Shown here piece by piece: positions 32,593 to 40,856 of a DNA stretch of 64,000 nt (positions are counted from its first letter, which is position 1; each line of letters begins with the position of its first letter). The stretch covers positions 62,001-126,000 of the forward strand of contig JAFUYT010000011.1 in the NCBI GenBank assembly GCA_017470425.1, read 5' to 3'. The notes under the pieces are model-generated. The model saw only the letters and a list, made by a program, of their open reading frames with translations, was not told the DNA's origin and ran no database searches. This stretch comes from Bacteroidaceae bacterium. Its GTDB lineage: Bacteria > Bacteroidota > Bacteroidia > Bacteroidales > Bacteroidaceae. The translations under genes and the position numbers were made by a program.

Positions 32593-33309
32593 TTCTTCAA
32601 GCACCTTTCCATCAGCGGCAAGATTGTCGGTTTTACGAGAGAGGAGAAACTGGAGATTCCTGCCGAGGCACTGCGAGAAGCATTGACGAATGCCCTTTGC
32701 CATAGGCTATTCCACAATACAAGCAGCTCTGTCGGCATCGCCATCTATGATGATCGCATTGAAATTGAGAACTCAGGCCATCTGCCCGAGGAGTTGACTA
32801 CAGAGACCATTAAGCAGTCGCATCACTCCTTCCCACAAAACCCCACCATTGCCGACGTACTTTTCAAAACCACATTCTTGGAGAATTGGGGCAGTGGTGT
32901 TGGTCGCATCATGGATGCCTGTCGAGAAGCAAACCTTCCCGAACCCGAATATAACCAGAACGCATCTTTTGTCTGGGTCACATTCAAGCGGAGTACCATA
33001 CAACCGTACAACCATACAAGTTCACCATACAACCATACAACCATACAAGTTCACCATACAACCCCTATACCCCCCTCCAAGGCTAAACGCCTAAAGAAGT
33101 TCTTGTCGGTAGTCGGCGAAAAAGGCGCGAACTTGAAAACTTTGATGGAGGAAATGAATTTGCGTAACAGGTCAAGTTTTGTCAATGCTTACATAACCCA
33201 GAACTTATCAGATGGTTATATAGCAATGCTATATCCAGAATCCCCCAATCATCCTATGCAGTCATACTACTTGACAAATAAGGGCAGAGAGGTCTTAAAT
33301 AATCTTTGA
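32593..33309 (+). pseudogene. 5'-truncated AlbA_2/RecG-like ATP-binding protein remnant
   Basis: The open frame after the TGA at 32590 encodes FFKHLSISGKIVGFTREEKL, then IPAEALREALTNALCHR and IEIENSGHLPEEL, then GSGVGRIMDACREANLP. This is the C-terminal ATPase-like part of the AlbA_2-domain (RecG-like, often called divergent AAA-4) transcriptional-regulator family. The N-terminal AlbA_2 domain is missing, and the frame has no proper start before 32683, so the gene is broken at its 5' end. A minisatellite of CCATACAA units interrupts the region before the C-terminal winged-helix part. If expressed from the ATG at 32683 it would give 208 residues. Confidence 0.7.
33000..33066 (+). repeat. CCATACAACCATACAAGTTCA minisatellite in the RecG-like remnant
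   Basis: About six ACCATACA units with interspersed AGTTCACC. Translated as Tyr/Asn/His/Thr-rich sequence (QPYNHTSSPYNHTTIQVHHT). Confidence 0.8.
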
Positions 33310-33897
33310 TTGCAAAGCCGACTTTGCAAGGCGTTAAAAGGGGGTCAATTGAGTGTTCAGTATTTTCCTTGGCAAATAGGCCTAAATTCAACTAAATATG
33401 AGGTGCAAAAGTGTTGTTGGCGATTGCGTTTATTCCACTATCAAACTGCTTCCGATTTACTGTATTCAGGGACTTCATCTACAAATTAATACTGTTTAAT
33501 AGAATCACACAATAATTCTTTTAAGGTATAAAAGAACTCGTGAAAAAGAAATTCCGTCTGAATATCAAGTGTTTACAAATATCTTTTCTCATTTTCTTTT
33601 TTTATTTCTTTTCTTTTCTGCCATCACTCAACTCATATCTACGGTATGTCCTACCGCCACTGGCGGTTAATTCGTGTCCAACCATCTTATATACAGTGTT
33701 TCGCAAGCCTGTCAGTTCAACATCAGGAAGTCTTCCGGCTATCTCAGACATTAAGCTTTGTGGATGCATCTTAGAAAAAAAGCCTCCCCAAAGGTGGCGG
33801 AGAGACAAGGGAGCGACAGCAAGAATCTACGCGGACGCTTCTGTCTGTATATCTTAAGTTAGAATAAATGGTTAAAGAGTTTAAGTTAAAGGGGTAA
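33310..33897. other. A+T-rich intergenic region without a convincing gene
   Basis: The perfect hairpin TTGCAAAG-CCGA-CTTTGCAA (33310-33329) directly follows the remnant's stop and may end transcription. A CCGCCA-C-TGGCGG palindrome lies near 33655, and an AGCCTCCCCAAAGGTGGCGG repeat near 33780 resembles the one at 34590. Short ORFs here show no family features. Confidence 0.6.
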
Positions 33898-34488
33898 TCA
33901 TTGTTTCTCGTCCCTGGCTGGTATCCTGAACCCAATGATGGGACGGCGAGGTTGTTTATGAGTAGTTTGTAATGCTGCCAGAGACTGATTGATGAGTTCC
34001 AGTTGCGCACGTGTATCCTCATTAATATCATTTTGGTTCGCAAGGATATCCTCAATGTCGAGCTTCAGTTCTTCGAAGTCCTGACGAAGTTGTCTGATGT
34101 CTTCTGATGGTTGAGGCAATGAAGCAGCCATATGCCGAATCGCTACGAATGCACGCATAATGGCAATATTCATGTCAATGGCTATCGTGCTGTGTAAAAC
34201 ACCAGAGAGCATTGCGACACCTTGTTCAGTGAATGCATGAGGCAACTTGCGTGTACCACCCCATCTCGAAATTCCAAATTGGAATATCAAGTTGTTTTTC
34301 AACTCTTCAAATTCAGCCTTTGTCAGTTGAAACATAAAATCCGAAGGGAAACGCCTAATATTCCTTTTTACAGCCTTGTTCAAATTGCCGGTTGTCACCT
34401 GATACAATTCTGCCAAGTCGTAATCAAGAATTACGCGCTGACCACGAATCTCATGAATCTTCTGTTGTATGATTTGTATATCATTCAT
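33898..34488 (-). CDS. ORF6N domain protein
   Basis: 196 residues beginning [20 protein letters not shown], then [23 protein letters not shown] and [12 protein letters not shown]: the ORF6N (KilA-N-related) DNA-binding domain common in phage antirepressors and in mobile or accessory DNA of Bacteroidota. A coiled-coil tail (about 125-175) is followed by a basic end ([17 protein letters not shown]). It has its own promoter at 34519-34549. Function here unknown; likely a DNA-binding regulator. Confidence 0.9.
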   Translation of the reverse strand: MNDIQIIQQKIHEIRGQRVILDYDLAELYQVTTGNLNKAVKRNIRRFPSDFMFQLTKAEFEELKNNLIFQFGISRWGGTRKLPHAFTEQGVAMLSGVLHSTIAIDMNIAIMRAFVAIRHMAASLPQPSEDIRQLRQDFEELKLDIEDILANQNDINEDTRAQLELINQSLAALQTTHKQPRRPIIGFRIPARDEKQ

Positions 34489-34518
34489 TTTTAAGCATCA
34501 TTTTTCAGTTTAATGTCA

Positions 34519-34549
34519 CAAAAGTAGTGATGTTTGCTGGATTGACAAA
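34519..34549 (-). promoter_or_regulatory. Promoter of the ORF6N gene
   Basis: Minus strand TTTG (34546-34549), a 19-bp spacer and TACTTTTG (34519-34526), 30 bp before the ATG. Confidence 0.6.
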
Positions 34550-34586
34550 AGAAATGGGATGTTTTTCTGGGGTGGTAAGGCAACAA

Positions 34587-34620
34587 AATACCTCTCCGTG
34601 GGTGGCGGAGAGGTAGGGGG
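34587..34620. repeat. CCTCTCCGTGGGTGGCGGAGAGG hairpin repeat
   Basis: CCTCTCCG and CGGAGAGG arms flank TGGGTGG. It lies downstream of the UPF0145 gene (minus) and could act as its terminator; a related sequence occurs near 33780. Confidence 0.6.
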
Positions 34621-34634
34621 ATGTGTGACGGGGA

Positions 34635-34952
34635 TTAGAGCACAACGGCGGTGCCGCTGGTTGCTACCATCAGCATGGAACTGGACTGACCGATGGTCTC
34701 ATAGTCAAGGTCGATGCCGACAATGGCATTTGCTCCGAGGGCACGAGCGCGCTGCATCATCTCCTCCATAGCTTTCTCCTTGGCCTCGATGAGCACTTTC
34801 TCATAGGAACCGCTGCGGCCCCCGAAGAAGTCGGTGAGGCCGGCCATGAAATCTTTCAGGACATTGGCACCGATGATGACTTCGCCTGTCACAACGCCTT
34901 TGTACTCGCGAATGGGCTGACCCTCTATGGTCGGCGTGGTTGTCATTAACAT
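34635..34952 (-). CDS. UPF0145 (YbjQ-like) protein
   Basis: The start at 34952 ([19 protein letters not shown]) matches the family; the frame extends upstream into uvrA without homology. 105 residues with the conserved [16 protein letters not shown], the [17 protein letters not shown] helix and [15 protein letters not shown]. The family (also called heavy-metal-binding domain, YbjQ) forms small oligomers of uncertain role. It lies 29 bp after uvrA on the same strand. Confidence 0.92.
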   Translation of the reverse strand: MLMTTTPTIEGQPIREYKGVVTGEVIIGANVLKDFMAGLTDFFGGRSGSYEKVLIEAKEKAMEEMMQRARALGANAIVGIDLDYETIGQSSSMLMVATSGTAVVL

Positions 34953-34981
34953 AGCTGTATGATTTTGGGGTTGATATAGAT

Positions 34982-37879
34982 TTATTGTTTCAGTATCTCG
35001 CGTAAGAAGGGGGCCGTGTAGCCTTCCTGGCATTGCGCCACCTCCTCGGGCGTGCCCGTCGCTAACAGCTGTCCACCGCCGCGCCCGCCATCGGGACCCA
35101 TGTCGTTGAGATAGTCGGCCGACTTGATGACATCGAGGTTGTGCTCGATGACGAGGACGGTGTTGCCCTTATCGACGAGCCGCTGCAGGACTCCCAGCAG
35201 CACGCGGATGTCCTCGAAGTGGAGGCCTGTCGTGGGCTCGTCGAGGATGTAGAGCGTGCGGCCTGTGTCGCGCTTGGAGAGCTCCGTGGCGAGCTTCACG
35301 CGCTGGCTCTCGCCGCCGGAGAGCGTCGTAGAGGACTGCCCGAGCTTGATGTAGCCGAGGCCCACGTCCTGCAGGGTCTTGATCTTCTGCAGGATGTTCG
35401 GCTGGTTCTCGAAGAACTCCACGGCACGGTTGATGGTCATGTCGAGCACGTCGGCGATGCTCTTGCCCTTGAAGCGCACCTCCAGTGTCTCGCGGTTGTA
35501 GCGGCGTCCGTGGCACTCCTCGCAGGGCACCATCACATCGGGCAGGAAGTTCATCTCGATGGTCTTGTAGCCGTTGCCGCCGCAGGTCTCGCAGCGGCCG
35601 CCCTTCACGTTGAAGGAGAAACGGCCGGGCTTGTAGCCGCGGATGCGGGCCTCGGGCAGTGACACGAAGAGGTCGCGGATGTCGGAGAAGACGCCCGTGT
35701 AGGTGGCGGGGTTGCTGCGCGGTGTGCGCCCGATGGGGCTCTGATCGACATTCACGACCTTGTCGATATGTTCCAGGCCGCTGATGCTGTCGTAGGGCAG
35801 CGGGTCACGCAGCGAACGGTAGAAATGCTGGGAGAGGATGGGTTGCAGGGTCTCGTTGATGAGGGTGCTCTTGCCGGAGCCCGAGACGCCGGTCACACAG
35901 ATGAATGTGCCCAGCGGGAAGCGCACATCGACACCCTTGAGGTTGTTGCCGCGTGCGCCCTTCAGCTCCAGGAACTTCCCGTTGCCTTCGCGTCGGGTGG
36001 CGGGTATCTCGATTGCACGAGCAGATGTTAAATAATCGCGGGTCAAGGAGCCCTCCCCACCACGGGGGGAGCTGGGAGAGGGGCCAACAAGTTCCTGATA
36101 CGTCCCCTGGAACATCACTTCGCCGCCTTTCCGCCCCGCCAGCGGCCCCATATCCACGATATAGTCGGCTTCGCGCATCATCTCCTCGTCGTGCTCCACT
36201 ACGATGACGGTGTTGCCAGCGTCGCGCAGCTCCTTCAGAGAGTGGATGAGGCGGCGGTTGTCGCGCTGGTGCAGGCCGATGCTGGGCTCGTCCAGGATGT
36301 AGAGGACGTTGACCAGCTTGGCGCCGATCTGCGTGGCCAGACGGATGCGCTGGCTCTCGCCACCCGAGAGGCTCATGCTGGAGCGCGAGAGCGCGAGATA
36401 GTCCAGACCCACATCGAAGAGGAACTGCAGCCTCGCGCGGATCTCCTTGAGAATCTCGGGTGCAATCTGGCAGAACTGACGCGTTAAGGCTGGTGATTGC
36501 TGAGCAATCATCGACCTTAACTCATCTATCCACTGCAACAGGTCCTTGATGTCCATGTCGGCCAGCTCGGCGATGTTCTTGCCAGCGATGCGGAAGTGGA
36601 GGGCTTCTCGGTTGAGGCGGGCGCCGTGGCAGTCGGGGCAGGTGTCGGTCTTCGAGAACTGCTCCGCCCATTTCTGTGCCGTGGCGCTGGCCTCGCTGTC
36701 CTGCATCATCTGGATGTACTTCACGAGGCCGTCGTATTCGATGTAGTAGTCGTTGGTCGTGTGTGCCGTGGCGGCGGGGATGCGCAGGCGCTCAGGGCAG
36801 CCGTTGAGGATCTCGTCGATGGCCTCGTCGGGGACGTCGCTGAGGGGCGTCTGCATCGTCACGCCGTGGCGCTCCAGCAGCGCCTCCATCTGCCAGAATA
36901 TCATCTGGTTCTTAGCCTTGCCGAGCGGGGCGATGCCTCCGTCGTGCACGGAGAGAGAACGGTCGGGGATGACCTTGTTCACGTCGATGAGGTTGACGTA
37001 GCCGAGGCCCTTGCAACGCGGGCACCAGCCTTGCGGCGAGTTGAACGAGAAGTTGTGCGGTGCGGGGTCGGCGTAGCTCATGCCCGTCGTGGGGCACATC
37101 AGCCGCCGCGAGTAATAACGTAGGGATGCCCCCTCTACATCCCCTCGGGAGGGGGCTAATACCATCATCAGTCCCTCGCCCATCTTCAGTGCCAGCTCCA
37201 CGCTCTTCCTGATTCTGGTGTTAGAAGCGTCGGCCGACGCATCCAATGCCAGGCGGTCCACCACCACCTCGATGGAGTGGTTCACGTAGCGATCCACTTT
37301 CATGCCCGGCTGCAGCTCTTTCAGCTCGCCATCCACGCGCACCCACATGAATCCCTTGCGGCGCACGCTGTCGAAGAGCTCGCGGTAATGTCCCTTGCGG
37401 TTCTTCACGAGGGGCGCCAGTAGCTGTACCTTCTGGCCGGCGTAGTCGTGGATCAGGAGATCTACAATCTGCTCCTCGGTGTATTTCACCATCGGTTCGC
37501 CCGTCTGCCACGAGAAGGCGTCGCCGGCACGGGCATAGAGCAGGCGCAGGAAATCGAAGATCTCAGTCGTCGTGCCCACCGTGGAGCGCGGGTTCTTGTT
37601 TGTTGTCTTCTGCTCAATGCTGATGACGGGCGAGAGGCCCGAGATCTTATCCACGTCGGGGCGCTCCATGCCGCCCAGGAAGTTGCGGGCGTAGGCCGAG
37701 AACGTCTCAATATAGCGGCGCTGGCCCTCGGCGAAGATGGTGTCGAAAGCCAGCGATGACTTACCCGAGCCGGACAGCCCCGTGATGACGGTGAGGCTGT
37801 GGCGCGGAATCTCCACGTCCACGTTCTTCAGGTTGTGAACGCGGGCGCCCTGTACCTTAATTGTCGGTTGCTCCTTCAT
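34982..37879 (-). CDS. uvrA: Excinuclease ABC subunit A
   Basis: DNA-damage sensor of nucleotide excision repair; a double ABC ATPase of 965 residues. Walker A motifs are GLSGSGKSS (near residue 34) and GVSGSGKST (near 660); ABC signatures SLSGGESQR and TLSGGESQR; Walker B ILDEPS and ILDEPT. The C-terminal zinc finger [10 protein letters not shown]...CEECHGRRY is complete. The N-terminal one is degenerate (MCPTTG in place of CPxC), as I recall for other Bacteroidota. Three in-frame insert-like palindromes lie at about 36045-36095, 36483-36521 and 37115-37160. Its 5' end overlaps the preceding gene by 23 bp, so it is coupled to the CHU_C-type gene. Confidence 0.96.
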   Translation of the reverse strand: MKEQPTIKVQGARVHNLKNVDVEIPRHSLTVITGLSGSGKSSLAFDTIFAEGQRRYIETFSAYARNFLGGMERPDVDKISGLSPVISIEQKTTNKNPRSTVGTTTEIFDFLRLLYARAGDAFSWQTGEPMVKYTEEQIVDLLIHDYAGQKVQLLAPLVKNRKGHYRELFDSVRRKGFMWVRVDGELKELQPGMKVDRYVNHSIEVVVDRLALDASADASNTRIRKSVELALKMGEGLMMVLAPSRGDVEGASLRYYSRRLMCPTTGMSYADPAPHNFSFNSPQGWCPRCKGLGYVNLIDVNKVIPDRSLSVHDGGIAPLGKAKNQMIFWQMEALLERHGVTMQTPLSDVPDEAIDEILNGCPERLRIPAATAHTTNDYYIEYDGLVKYIQMMQDSEASATAQKWAEQFSKTDTCPDCHGARLNREALHFRIAGKNIAELADMDIKDLLQWIDELRSMIAQQSPALTRQFCQIAPEILKEIRARLQFLFDVGLDYLALSRSSMSLSGGESQRIRLATQIGAKLVNVLYILDEPSIGLHQRDNRRLIHSLKELRDAGNTVIVVEHDEEMMREADYIVDMGPLAGRKGGEVMFQGTYQELVGPSPSSPRGGEGSLTRDYLTSARAIEIPATRREGNGKFLELKGARGNNLKGVDVRFPLGTFICVTGVSGSGKSTLINETLQPILSQHFYRSLRDPLPYDSISGLEHIDKVVNVDQSPIGRTPRSNPATYTGVFSDIRDLFVSLPEARIRGYKPGRFSFNVKGGRCETCGGNGYKTIEMNFLPDVMVPCEECHGRRYNRETLEVRFKGKSIADVLDMTINRAVEFFENQPNILQKIKTLQDVGLGYIKLGQSSTTLSGGESQRVKLATELSKRDTGRTLYILDEPTTGLHFEDIRVLLGVLQRLVDKGNTVLVIEHNLDVIKSADYLNDMGPDGGRGGGQLLATGTPEEVAQCQEGYTAPFLREILKQ
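36045..36095. repeat. Palindromic element inside uvrA
   Basis: AGCCCTCCCCACCACGGGGG with a following AGCTGGGAGAGGGGCC resembles the family A elements in pyrC and mfd. Encodes [13 protein letters not shown] between ABC domains I and II. Confidence 0.75.
36483..36521. repeat. Imperfect palindrome inside uvrA
   Basis: GTTAAGG (36483-36489) and TGATTGCT (36494-36501) pair with AGCAATCA (36503-36510) and CCTTAAC (36515-36521). Encodes part of [15 protein letters not shown]. Confidence 0.7.
37115..37160. repeat. GC-rich palindromic element inside uvrA
   Basis: GCCCCCTC and GAGGGGGC arms around TACATCCCCTCGG-type sequence. Encodes [12 protein letters not shown] in the N-terminal half of UvrA. Confidence 0.65.
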
Positions 37880-38612
37880 CCTCGGTATATCGTGTCAGCA
37901 CGTTCACATCCTTGCGGAACTTATACTCTATGCCGTCGGCGCCCTTGGCCACGACGTTCACGAAATAGACGCCGTCGCGGACGGTCTTGCCGTTCACCGT
38001 TCCGTCCCATCCGCCGTTGACATCGTTCCAAGAGTAGAGCTTCTGTCCCCAGCGGTTGAAGACGGTGGCCCTGAACTCCACGATGCTCTGGTGGGTAGAT
38101 TTGGCGCGGTAGATGTCGTTCTTGCCGTCGCCGTTGGGCGAGAAGGCGTTGGGCATCTCCAGCTTCGATTCGGCCACGGTCACGGCGAATCGCACGGCAT
38201 CATCGCCCTCTTCGGGGTAGATGACGGTGTCCGTGATCGTGCCGCCCACCGTCTTGTTGAATGTCACGCGAAGTTCCACGTAGAAGGTGCCGCTCTGCGA
38301 GAACGTGTATTCAAGGGTCTCGCCCGTGCGCGTCAGCACGTCGTACGTCTCCCATGTCTTGTCCGATGAATAGACGCGCCATTCGTAGCTGGGCTCATAG
38401 CCGTCGTAGTTCTCGGGGTTCGCCGTGAAGCGCCCCGTCACGGGCGCCTGTCCCGTGTACTCCGTGAGCTCCTCCTCGACCTCCTCACCGTCCTTCGTGT
38501 AGGAGAACACCGCCTTCGGCGAGCACGTCTGGGCCTGTGCCAAGAGGGGCGCCAGCAGCACTGCCGCCCATACGAAACCTTTCAGAAACCACCTCCTCAT
38601 CATATCTTTCAA
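37857..38612 (-). CDS. Secreted protein with gliding-motility-associated C-terminal (CHU_C) domain
   Basis: 251 residues with a signal peptide (cleavage near AQAQT). A PKD/Ig-like beta-sandwich (about 30-145) is followed by the CHU_C domain: MPNAFSPNGDGKNDIYRAK, then FNRWGQKLYSWNDVNGGWDG and VRDGVYFVNVVAKG. CHU_C (type B) domains route proteins through type IX secretion, so export to the cell surface is likely. No catalytic domain is seen. The stop lies inside the uvrA start region (23-bp overlap). A CACCTGTCAACTAT repeat abuts its start. Confidence 0.88.
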   Translation of the reverse strand: MKDMMRRWFLKGFVWAAVLLAPLLAQAQTCSPKAVFSYTKDGEEVEEELTEYTGQAPVTGRFTANPENYDGYEPSYEWRVYSSDKTWETYDVLTRTGETLEYTFSQSGTFYVELRVTFNKTVGGTITDTVIYPEEGDDAVRFAVTVAESKLEMPNAFSPNGDGKNDIYRAKSTHQSIVEFRATVFNRWGQKLYSWNDVNGGWDGTVNGKTVRDGVYFVNVVAKGADGIEYKFRKDVNVLTRYTEDEGATDN

Positions 38613-38672
38613 TTTTCAATTCTCAATTTTCACCTGTCAACTATCACCTGTCAACTATCACCTGTCAACTAT
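38606..38672. repeat. TTTTCAATTCTCAA / CACCTGTCAACTAT tandem repeat
   Basis: Three exact copies of a 15-bp CACCTGTCAACTATC-type unit plus AATTTTCAATTCTCAA words between the CHU_C gene start and the pfkA stop. Reverse complement of the GTTGACAG family. Confidence 0.85.
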
Positions 38673-39649
38673 CACAGGCTTAGCACTTCCAGCGCCGTGA
38701 TGAGCTCCTTCTTCAGCGGCTTGTCGCTCTTGACGGCGTTGGAGAACGGGACATAGACCACCTCGTCGTTGCGGATGCCCACCATCACGTTGCGCTGCCC
38801 GTCCAGGAGGGCGTTGATGGCGCCCACGCCTAATCGCGAGGCCAGGATGCGGTCCTGCGCCGACGGCGAGCCGCCGCGCTGCAGGTGGCCGAGGATGGAG
38901 ACGCGCACGTCGTACTCCGGGTACTCGTTGCGCACGCGTTCCGCATAATACATGGCACCGCACTTGGGGCTCTCCGAGACGATGACGATGCTCGACGACT
39001 TCGACTTGCGGATGCCGCGCCCGATGAACTGCGCCAGCTGATCCACTGCCGTGTTGTCCTCGGGGATGATGGCAGCCTCGGCGCCCACGGCGATGGCCGA
39101 GTTCTGGGCCAGGAAGCCCGCATCGCGGCCCATCACCTCCACGAAGAAGATGCGCTCGTGGGAGTTCGCCGTGTCGCGGATCTTGTCCACGCACTCCATG
39201 ATGGTGTTCAGCGATGTGTCGTAGCCGATGGTCAGGTCTGTGCCGTTGAGGTCGTTGTCGATGGTGCCGGGGAGACCGATGCAGGGCACGTCGTACTCCG
39301 CAGCGAACAGGCGCGCACCCGTCAGGGAGCCGTTGCCGCCGATGACCACGAGGGCGTCGATGCCGGCGGCCACCATGTTGTCGTACGCCTTCTTGCGGCC
39401 CTCCTCGGTCATGAAGTCCTTGGAGCGCGCCGTCTTCAGGATGGTGCCGCCGCGCCCGATGATGTTCGAGACGCTCTCAGTGGTGAACTCCTTGATCTCA
39501 TTGTTGATGAGACCTTCGTAGCCGCGGTAGATACCCTTGACCGTGAAGCCGTTGGCGATGGCTGCGCGCGTGACGGCGCGGATGGCTGCATTCATGCCTG
39601 GAGCGTCGCCGCCCGACGTGAGAATGCCTATACAGTTAATCTTTCGCAT
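38672..39649 (-). CDS. pfkA: ATP-dependent 6-phosphofructokinase family protein with a GGNGS nucleotide loop
   Basis: 325 residues, the length of bacterial PfkA, which phosphorylates fructose-6-phosphate in glycolysis. Family motifs: [19 protein letters not shown] (8-26), [16 protein letters not shown] with the catalytic Asp, [12 protein letters not shown] and [15 protein letters not shown]. The nucleotide/Mg loop reads GGNGSLTG where ATP-PFKs normally have GGDGS; this Asp-to-Asn change might alter Mg-ATP binding or mark a paralogue with another donor or regulatory role. The promoter TACCTTTG is at 39686-39693. A repeat array separates it from the downstream CHU_C gene. Confidence 0.9.
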   Translation of the reverse strand: MRKINCIGILTSGGDAPGMNAAIRAVTRAAIANGFTVKGIYRGYEGLINNEIKEFTTESVSNIIGRGGTILKTARSKDFMTEEGRKKAYDNMVAAGIDALVVIGGNGSLTGARLFAAEYDVPCIGLPGTIDNDLNGTDLTIGYDTSLNTIMECVDKIRDTANSHERIFFVEVMGRDAGFLAQNSAIAVGAEAAIIPEDNTAVDQLAQFIGRGIRKSKSSSIVIVSESPKCGAMYYAERVRNEYPEYDVRVSILGHLQRGGSPSAQDRILASRLGVGAINALLDGQRNVMVGIRNDEVVYVPFSNAVKSDKPLKKELITALEVLSL

Positions 39650-39685
39650 AATCCTATTCTATTGATGTAGCCTGAAATCTCTGCG

Positions 39686-39693
39686 CAAAGGTA
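39686..39693 (-). promoter_or_regulatory. -7 promoter element of pfkA
   Basis: TACCTTTG on the minus strand, 36 bp before the ATG. Confidence 0.55.
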
Positions 39694-39754
39694 CGGCTTT
39701 ATCTTGAATTGCCAAAGATTTCTCTGCGATTTTGTTGGTTCGCCGGGAAAGTAA

Positions 39755-39870
39755 GTTCACCACGACCTTCTTGCCGTTCACGATGTAGATACCCTTCCGG
39801 GTGGTATCGTTCACGCGGCGGACGGCTTTCCTTGAAACAACAGGTACATTTGGCCTCTCCAGACTGTCAG
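39755..39870 (-). pseudogene. Remnant of a C-terminal secretion/sorting-like tail
   Basis: A minus-strand frame reads LERPNVPVVSRKAVRRVN then DTTRKGIYIVNGKKVVVN, the pattern of Bacteroidota C-terminal tails (GIYIVNGKKV). No start or body is present and the frame runs on past the expected end without a stop. It is read as a degraded gene end. The surrounding 39694-39990 stretch holds no other gene. Confidence 0.5.
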
Positions 39871-39990
39871 CGGCTGCGGCCTGGCGTGCAGCAGCACGCT
39901 GCGGAGCTGTTGGCGGAAATGGGCGACAGGTACGGCGAGATGCACACCGTCAGAGTACGCTCACTCTTCGTCGGAACATCTGTGAGCTTT

Positions 39991-40665
39991 TCAACGTCCT
40001 CGAGAGCCGCCACGGGTGCTGGCGGTGCCGGGGGTGCGGCCGCCGGCTGCGCTCTGGGAGGGTGTAGGGGGCTGGGCCGGTGTGGCGTTGTGGGAAGGCG
40101 GTGTGGTGCTGTGGTAGGAGGGGTTGCCACGGGTAGAGCCGTGCGTGGTGCCATAGGGCTGGGGCGCGGAGCTGCCGTAGTGGGGTGCCGTGCTGGCCGT
40201 GGGTTTGTGGAAGTCGCGGTTTGCATAGTAGCTCTGGTTACCGGCGTTGTGGCCGCCGCGATAGGAACCATAGATGGCGGGGCGCTCGTAGAAGAAGCTG
40301 TGCTTCTGCGTGTAGCGTGAGCGCAGGATGAGGTCAAAGCTGTTCCGCTTGACGTAGGACATCGGGCGGTAGAAGTCGGCGATCTGTGTGTAGCGTTCCC
40401 ACTGCCAGCCGCTCAGGACGTAGTGCAGGTCGGCGTTGCGACGCATCCAATAGACGCCTTCGAGGTCGGCGATGGTGGAGAGACCGAGCATGTAGTCGAG
40501 GTTGATTTCATAGACAGCCTCGTATTGTGAGAGGCTAAGGCTGAGCTCGTAAGCCATCTTGTCGGAGAGGAACAGGGCCTCGGTGCGGGCTTTGGAAAGA
40601 CTCATGGCGGAGGCGGAGACCGCGAAGATTGCCAGAGCGGCGAAGAGGGTCATCAGGCGTTTCAT
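39991..40665 (-). CDS. Secreted protein of unknown function with low-complexity tail
   Basis: The start at 40665 gives MKRLMTLFAALAIFAVSASA, a clear signal peptide; a longer frame upstream lacks homology. Residues about 20-130 are helical (LSKARTEALFLSDKMAYELSL, YEINLDYMLGL, WQWERYTQIADFYRP). From about 140 the chain is rich in Ser, Thr, Pro, Gly, His and Asn, ending in basic GGSRGR. I do not recognise the family, although similar short secreted proteins with a 'Y/W-rich helical' start occur in Prevotella. It lies downstream of rpsA, separated by a strong hairpin. The DNA after its stop holds a decayed gene tail. Confidence 0.65.
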   Translation of the reverse strand: MKRLMTLFAALAIFAVSASAMSLSKARTEALFLSDKMAYELSLSLSQYEAVYEINLDYMLGLSTIADLEGVYWMRRNADLHYVLSGWQWERYTQIADFYRPMSYVKRNSFDLILRSRYTQKHSFFYERPAIYGSYRGGHNAGNQSYYANRDFHKPTASTAPHYGSSAPQPYGTTHGSTRGNPSYHSTTPPSHNATPAQPPTPSQSAAGGRTPGTASTRGGSRGR

Positions 40666-40776
40666 AGTCGTATTTGTTTTGAGTGTTTTATGTCTTATGA
40701 CGTTGCAAAGGAACAGCTTTTCCGCGACATACGAAAAGGAAAAGCCCGAAAACCGCAGGAGAAAATCCCTAAATAC

Positions 40777-40813
40777 AATAATGGATTCCCGCATCCCGCG
40801 GGAATCCATTATT
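40777..40813. terminator. Strong 16-bp hairpin downstream of rpsA
   Basis: Perfect stem AATAATGGATTCCCGC / GCGGGAATCCATTATT with loop ATCCC. It is placed where the rpsA transcript should end, but the U-tract is weak. Its GC-ATCCC-GC tip resembles that of the palindrome in mfd at 5475-5514. Confidence 0.6.
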
Positions 40814-40856
40814 TATGAATGTACGCGTGTGTACGCGCGTGTGAGCTTAGTGAGGC

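Noticed and set aside
33540..33857. 105-codon plus-strand frame after the RecG-like remnant
   Set aside because: Phe-rich low-complexity start and repeat-derived tail; no family resemblance.
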